64,000 bases of DNA from Peromyscus leucopus (taxonomy: Eukaryota > Chordata > Mammalia > Rodentia > Cricetidae): contig NC_051075.1 in assembly GCF_004664715.2 (NCBI RefSeq), positions 87,600,709 to 87,664,708 of the forward strand, read 5' to 3'. Below, in pieces: positions 58,506 through 64,000 of the stretch. Numbering within the stretch: the stretch's first letter is position 1; each line of letters starts with the position of its first letter. A program made the translations under genes and the position numbers. A model generated the notes under the pieces. The model was given only the letters and a program-made list of their open reading frames with translations. It searched no databases and was not told the origin of the DNA.

Positions 58506-60164
58506 TTACTAGATATGGCCAGATATGCCATCTCTTGATGTCTCATCTAAGATTGTATAGGGATAATAATCATTCCCATTTTGTAGATTCGCACAGGTCA
58601 TTAAAATAAACCCAATTAAAAAGGCTTGGAATAGTTTCTGGCTTAAATGAAAAGATCAATAAATGGCAGCTAACATTTCAGCCGAATCTCATTTTGTGGC
58701 TTTTGTCCAACAACCTATGAAAGCAGGAGCTGATTTCTCATTCTTTGAATGTTGACAATGCTGGTAAATTTTCCATTATAGGATTCTAAGTATTAAATAT
58801 GAGAGGGAAAGAGAAACAGTAGGATTAAGTTAGAGCTGTGTGGAAAGAAAGGGGAAGATGCTCAGTAACAAGCAGCCTGAAGGCAGCTCCACCATTATCC
58901 AAGAAAGCGCCCACTGAAGTCTGCACAGTAGGACTTCATGAGGTGAGGCCCCTTTCTAGGTGGTTACTTTCCCAAGGCCCCACAGATACAAGCCCACACT
59001 CGGATGTCTATGGGTCATTGTGTCAATAAGTTAGTCAGAACCATAACTCACACCGCCCTGTTCGCTTACTCCCTGGGTGAGAAGGAAGGAGGGGGTGGGT
59101 GGTACTCAGTCTGCCAGGCACCTCTTGTCTGTAAAGAGCATAATAAGGATTGGAAGCCTTGCAAGCACCTTGTAAGGAGAAAAGAATGTAATTTTGTGTT
59201 CCTGGGACAAAAACTATTTTGTAAATTCAAGGCAGCCTTGTATCTCACTTCCTTCCCGACTCTTTGTGAAAACTGAAATTGAAATAGGGAAAGAACAAGG
59301 AGTTCCCTGCCTCACGCTCCATTTAGAGGAAGTCATAGTTAATAATTTACATTTTGTTGAAAATTGTCTGTCTGAATGCGTAGTTAATGGTAAAAAGAAA
59401 GACAAATTGTTTTGACATTATTGCATGAAATACACATAGTGGCACTACTAAAGAAAAAGCAAATATCTTATGTCTGAGGATGAGGTCCATATTGTTTGTT
59501 TGGATGCCTTTTTACTATATCATGTAACCAGCAATTAAATGCATTTTATTATAACAACTATCAAAGCTATGCTTTTAACAGGTATATATCTTCTAACAAA
59601 TATACACTGGCTATCTATTTTCTCTAGTAAATTAAAAATTACAGAAAGACATAAATTTTATATTTTAATAGTACAAATATACAGTCAACCGCACATTATT
59701 CTATTGGGGAAGCATACTTAAACCATTTTACTCACTGGGCATTTTTCTATTCCAAAAAGCAATTCAATTTCCAAAGACAGAGATAATTGTTTCCTTGGAA
59801 TACAGAAAAATTTTTAAATTATCTTTTATTATTTTTTTTTGGTAATTTCTTCCTGTACCTAGTTTGTTTTTGATTGTTATAACTAAGTACCTAAATATCA
59901 ATCAGGGAAACTATATTGCACAAGGATACTTTCTAAATTAAATAAATTTATGATTCTCAAAACTGTGGTATGACTTCACAGAGAGAGAGAGAAAGACATT
60001 GACAGACAGGCAGACAGACAGACAGGGCAAGCACGTCTCATACAAAACGTTCAAGAGAAGCTTTCTCATCTCCTGCCCAGTGCGATCTCTTAGCAAACAC
60101 ATTTTTTTCTTTCCTTTTATAATTTGTTTGGCAGTGAAGCATTATCTGCCTTTCTTGCATAGAA
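58506..60164. other. Unique intergenic sequence
   Basis: No repeat family or gene recognised. A short imperfect GACA run occurs near 60000-60026. Confidence 0.45.
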
Positions 60165-60232
60165 AATCAGTTTGATGACAAAGTTGGTCATATCTTTACT
60201 TTGTTTCTTACTGAGATCCCTGCAGACTTTGC
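60165..60232 (+). repeat. Exact 68-bp direct repeat, copy 1
   Basis: It runs from AATCAGTTTGATGACAAAG to CCTGCAGACTTTGC and is identical base for base to 61123-61190. It is not low complexity and not a SINE or LTR that I recognise. Confidence 0.95.
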
Positions 60233-60596
60233 ATTGTTTTATGAAGTTTTTCAAGAGTTGAGATAGAATTATAAATCAGGCCAAATTTTCCAAGAGGCAA
60301 ATCAGTTGTTTCCACAAATAATGGCAAAACCTTTCACATAAAACAATTGTTCTATTGCATGTGAATCTTTAAAATTAAATTTACTATTTATGAAATCTTC
60401 TCTTTAAAGCCATACAGGTATAAGAATAAAGAGAAATCAAAATGGTCTAGGTAGAAATGACTGTACTTTGAATGAGGAGGATGTGAGAAGACTGTGTCGA
60501 ATTCTTGTATCAGTTGAAAATGAAGAACCTTCTCATAACCCTCAAAGTTTATCTCCATAAATACTATACCCTGGGAGGCTTTAACAAGGCATAGTT

Positions 60597-60652
60597 TTTT
60601 GTTTGTTTGTTTGTTTGTTTGTTTTGTTGTTGTTTTGTTTTGTTGGTTTTTG
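60597..60652. repeat. (TTTG)n-rich low-complexity tract
   Basis: TTTG units passing into TTTTG units. Confidence 0.92.
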
Positions 60653-61122
60653 TCAATGACCTCAGTACACTGCTCTCAGTGGGCTCAGATTGACTTAGAC
60701 TTCCAGGCAGAATCCCAACACTGTTCAGGGGGCAGAGTGTTGGAAGGAAATGTCACATTACAGCAAGAATTTGATATGCTCAGGTTGCCAAACTGCCACT
60801 TACTCTACCCTTACTCATCAAAACATAGAGGTTTCTGTGACCCCTTTAAGCCTCAGTTTCTACTTTAAACTCATTCCCCTTCTAGACTCAGTATTGACAC
60901 CACTTGCCTGTGATGCTATGTCCTCTAGAAACCAGTGCCACGAGTGACAGACAAGTTAAATCGAGTAAATGCCCAGCCTGGGTACAGACATAGTACATTT
61001 CAACATTGTCATTTGATTTCTGGTTTGCAGTTGCTACATCAGGTCCCATCGGCAATGGGACACAGAAAGCTTGGGTTCCTGTCTTTTTGTTCTTAGCAAG
61101 CATCAGCTAAACCAGAGACAGC

Positions 61123-61190
61123 AATCAGTTTGATGACAAAGTTGGTCATATCTTTACTTTGTTTCTTACTGAGATCCCTGCAGACTTTGC
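61123..61190 (+). repeat. Exact 68-bp direct repeat, copy 2
   Basis: Identical to 60165-60232, offset by 958 bp. Flanking bases differ immediately on both sides. Confidence 0.95.
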
Positions 61191-61650
61191 TATGTCCACC
61201 TCAGTTAAAGATGTGTCTCTTTCATTACACAGGGATTTTTACAATAATCTTGTCAAGTACCTGGCTTTTATGTTCTTACTCTTTCTGCGGGAACCATGAA
61301 AGAGACACAAATTGATCTCAAACCTATTGCTAAAGCTGGCTTCACCTTATAGCTCTCCTTAACTGCTACAGCAAAGGAGGACTGGCAGATCAGACAAGGA
61401 AAGAAAAAAAAAAAAAACCTTTAAATCCCTAAAACCTATTTTCCACATGAAGAGACTTTTATCCAGAGGGCTCTTTAAAGAGCATTTAGACACCTCTGAT
61501 AAAGCAGTGAGACACAGCACAGGGATCAGAGAAAATGGAAAAGGGGCAGGACCAGACTCTTAATAACAGTGATATAGCTTAAGACAAGTCTGTGGTTAAA
61601 AGATCCAGTACAACTTGGAACAGCAATCCTCTTTGCAGAAAATTAAGGGT

Positions 61651-61682
61651 GACTCCATTCTTATAGCTAGAGCATAAGACAT
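61651..61682 (+). repeat. 32-bp dispersed repeat, copy 2
   Basis: Matches 58474-58505 except CATAAG for CCTAAG. The surrounding sequence (61640-61860) may be an unassigned LTR-like repeat. Confidence 0.85.
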
Positions 61683-61994
61683 GGGGGAACATGCCAGAAA
61701 ATTTGGAATATAGACCTGCCAAAGGCATGTATTAATGTCTTTAATTCCTATGGTTCTAAGTAAGATAAAACTCTTACTGGTACTGCCTCCACTTCTGGCC
61801 TGCTCCAGGATTCGTCTACTGCCTATCAGTTCTGAGCACAGGGATCCTGGTGCTCTCACAGGAACTGAAGGGAAACAATGAGTATCTATCTTTGCAGCTG
61901 TCTCATTGCCAAAGCTGGCCTGTGGGAGAGTGAATGAACTCTTTCCAAAGTATAGATGCTTCCTGACTTCTTCATTTGCCAGACCTTGTGATTT

Positions 61995-62200
61995 TCCACT
62001 GGCTTCTTTCCCTTCCTTCCTTCCTTCCTTCCTTCCTTCCTTCCTTCCTTATTTCCTTTTTCCTTCCATCCTCTCTCCCTCCCTCCCTCCCTCCCTCCCC
62101 CTCCCTCTCCCTCCTTCTCTCCCTCCTTCCTTCTTTCCCTCCCTTCTCCTTCCTTCTTTCCTTTCTTTTCTTCTCTCTCTTCCTCTTTATTTGTTCCTAC
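61995..62200. repeat. (TTCC)n/(TCCC)n polypyrimidine tract
   Basis: Perfect TTCC units at 62011-62050, then TCCC units and a mixed C/T-rich run to about 62200. Confidence 0.95.
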
Positions 62201-62816
62201 TTTTTAATACTGAAATTGAACTTAGGCCATTCTACATGTTGGGCAAGCACTCTGTCACCAATGTGTACCCCTAACTCAGTCTTCTGCTGGCTTTCAATCA
62301 CGGCTCCTACAGTTTACATCTGATAAATAGAGTGACCTTATGATGCTCATAATAAAAATATAATGCAATCAGCAAACATACACTGTTTTAAAAAAGAGAT
62401 TAGAAGAGAAGAAGTGTAGACTTAACTATCATCCTTTGTTTAAAATGTTGCACAAGTCTTGAATGGGGTACTAAGAGACAAGTTCTTCAGTGTAACCACA
62501 GATCAAATTTTGTTAACTTTCCATCCTATGACAAGGGAAGGTAATCACAGGGCAAGGGCCTCAGAGTCCATTGAGATTTTATTATAAGAATGTCCCATAA
62601 CTAATATTTTTACTCACAGCTCCTAGCATTTTAGGTCTCTGCTGTGCTTACTTCACATTTTTCTAAGTCTTACTAACATCATTTAAGCAGAGTCCCCTAA
62701 GAAGATACCAAAGCTGTCATTGATGCAGTGGCTTATGATGTCGAGATGTTCAGGGGCCAGAAAGGAAGCTGGCTTTAGCTTACAGGTGAGTGTAGCTGAA
62801 GCTTTCCTGTGTCTGC
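62201..62816. other. Unique intergenic sequence
   Basis: The part right after the tract (TTGAACTTAGGCCATTCTAC, GGGCAAGCACTCTGTCACC) may be a SINE remnant. Otherwise nothing is recognised. Confidence 0.4.
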
Positions 62817-63149
62817 CTGGCTCCTATGGCCTTGCTGTCCCCCAGCCGCTCAGACCCAAGTAAACACACAGAGGTTTATATTAATTAAAACTGCTCGGCC
62901 ATTAGCTCAGGCTTCCTACTGACTAGCTCTTACACTTAAACTCAACCCATTTCTGTTAATCTATATGTTGCCACGTGTTCTTTACCTGTGTGCCATTACA
63001 TGCTGCTTCCTGAATTGTGGACTGGCCTCTCCTGACTCAGCCTTCCTCTTCCCAGAATTCTCCTTGTCTGCTTATTCCACCTATACTTCCTGCCTGGCTA
63101 CTGGCCAATCAGCGTTTTATTAAACTAGTGTACAAAGCATTATCCCACA
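62817..63149 (-). mobile_element. LTR-like interspersed repeat, antisense
   Basis: It is the reverse-oriented relative of 13272-13612. Shared pieces read here as complements: ACCCATTTCTGTTAATCTATATGTTGCCACGTG, TCCTGACTCAGCCTTCC and ACTTCCTGCCTGGCTACTGGCCAATCAG. The right end, TATCCCACA (complement TGTGGGATA), is a likely LTR 5' terminus. No matching target duplication was found. Confidence 0.6.
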
Positions 63150-64000
63150 TCATGTGAGTGGAGAACAATGAGGTCAGGAGGGAAGCAAGTCCCATCACAT
63201 CAGGGCCCAAGGACTTTCATCTTGCTAACTCTCTGGCAGTCCAGATGACAGAGTATTAGAATCTTGTCCTGATTTCAGGTTTGGTCCCTCAACTATTTAC
63301 TGTAAATAAACCCTCTATTTCCCCAACTTTGAGAAATAGCTTTGGCACAGCTGTCTTTCTGTACAGTTTTATTTGCATGAGTGTATAAAAGAGTATCAGA
63401 AACTATAAGTCAATGTGAAAGAGAATATCATTTACCAACAACCACAAGTGTTTCCTACATAAACATTATTAAAAATGAATGATGCCATTGCAATGGTCTG
63501 ACAGAAATGAAGGTATTCTAAAGAGACACTTTATATCTCTCAATCAGACTATCAGACTATTCAAATGATGTACCCCAAAGAAATGAGAATTACCCCAAAA
63601 GTCTCCTGCTGGGAAAGAGAAATAGCACCAGTCAGATGGGGAACTTGTCTCCTGGAAAGAGATTGCAAACAGTTCTAACAACTTTTCAGACCACCTTGTA
63701 AGATGAGACTGAAACCTAGATAATGTTTGGTCAGTGGTGGATGGGACCACAGTATGACCAGGACCACTTAGATGAGCGAAACTTGACCCACTATTTAAAT
63801 TTTGATCTCACTTTGGGACCCTGAAGACACACTTGAAGGATCTGCTAGGTCTCTCTGTCTCTCTTCATAATAATGGTCATGGAATATTATTTTTTCTACT
63901 TTCTATTTTTAATTGACTTATTTAGGAGAGTATCCAGACCCAACTTGAGGCATAGATTGTGACCCTCATATTCAATAACACTATCATAAATATAAAAATG
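63150..64000. other. Unique intergenic sequence
   Basis: No repeat family or gene recognised up to the window end. Confidence 0.45.

Noticed and set aside
61906..62323. 115-122 residue frames rich in Pro, Ser, Leu and Phe
   Set aside because: They derive from the TTCC/TCCC pyrimidine tract.
41780..64000. Exons of the expected downstream neighbour (HCRTR2 in other mammals)
   Set aside because: No receptor-like exon was seen. In other mammals the neighbour lies much further away.

Overview
The window is mammalian nuclear DNA from a muroid rodent. It has spliced exons with GT/AG borders, very large introns, B1, B2, B3 and B4-type SINEs, rodent L1 (Lx-like) fragments, ERVL-MaLR LTRs and many long (GT)n, (GA)n and (GAAA)n tracts. 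The B1 copies at 46929-47075 and 47357-47516 carry the variant I associate with Cricetidae (deer mice, voles and relatives) rather than Mus or Rattus. The exact species cannot be read from the sequence.

One protein-coding gene is present: the 3' part of FAM83B on the + strand. Exon 3 (25643-25807) and exon 4 (26624-26748) encode much of the DUF1669 pseudo-phospholipase-D domain. The large last exon (37237-39537) encodes the end of that domain, the Ser-rich tail and the conserved C-terminus. The exon carrying the N-terminal ~148 residues was not found and should lie upstream of base 1, so 1-25642 is read as intron. Introns 3 and 4 are 816 bp and 10,488 bp. With the reading frame rejoined the three exons encode about 863 residues, which fits the human protein of about 1011 residues minus ~148. 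As given, the last exon is broken by a single missing base at about 38045-38047. A nearby B1 copy (36405-36547) is also degraded by small deletions, so a local consensus error is the leading explanation, but a real frameshift is not excluded.

Region by region: 1-25642 is intron with scattered repeats, including an ORR1 LTR, a complete URR1 DNA transposon with its target duplication, MaLR LTRs, old L1 pieces and a solo LTR (20041-20547) with perfect 6-bp target duplications. 25643-39537 holds the exons and two introns. 39538 to roughly 41.8 kb is the putative 3' UTR. From there to 64000 is intergenic DNA. It holds a 5'-inverted L1 with a perfect 14-bp target duplication (45838-46597), a young truncated B1 with a 16-bp target duplication (46913-47091), an unidentified membrane-protein-like reading frame on the minus strand (54700-55060), and an exact 68-bp direct repeat 958 bp apart (60165 and 61123).

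No second gene, RNA gene, CRISPR array or operon is visible, and I do not see a new biological system. The observations most worth checking are the FAM83B frameshift, the exact 68-bp repeat, the L1 inversions and the minus-strand membrane-like frame.
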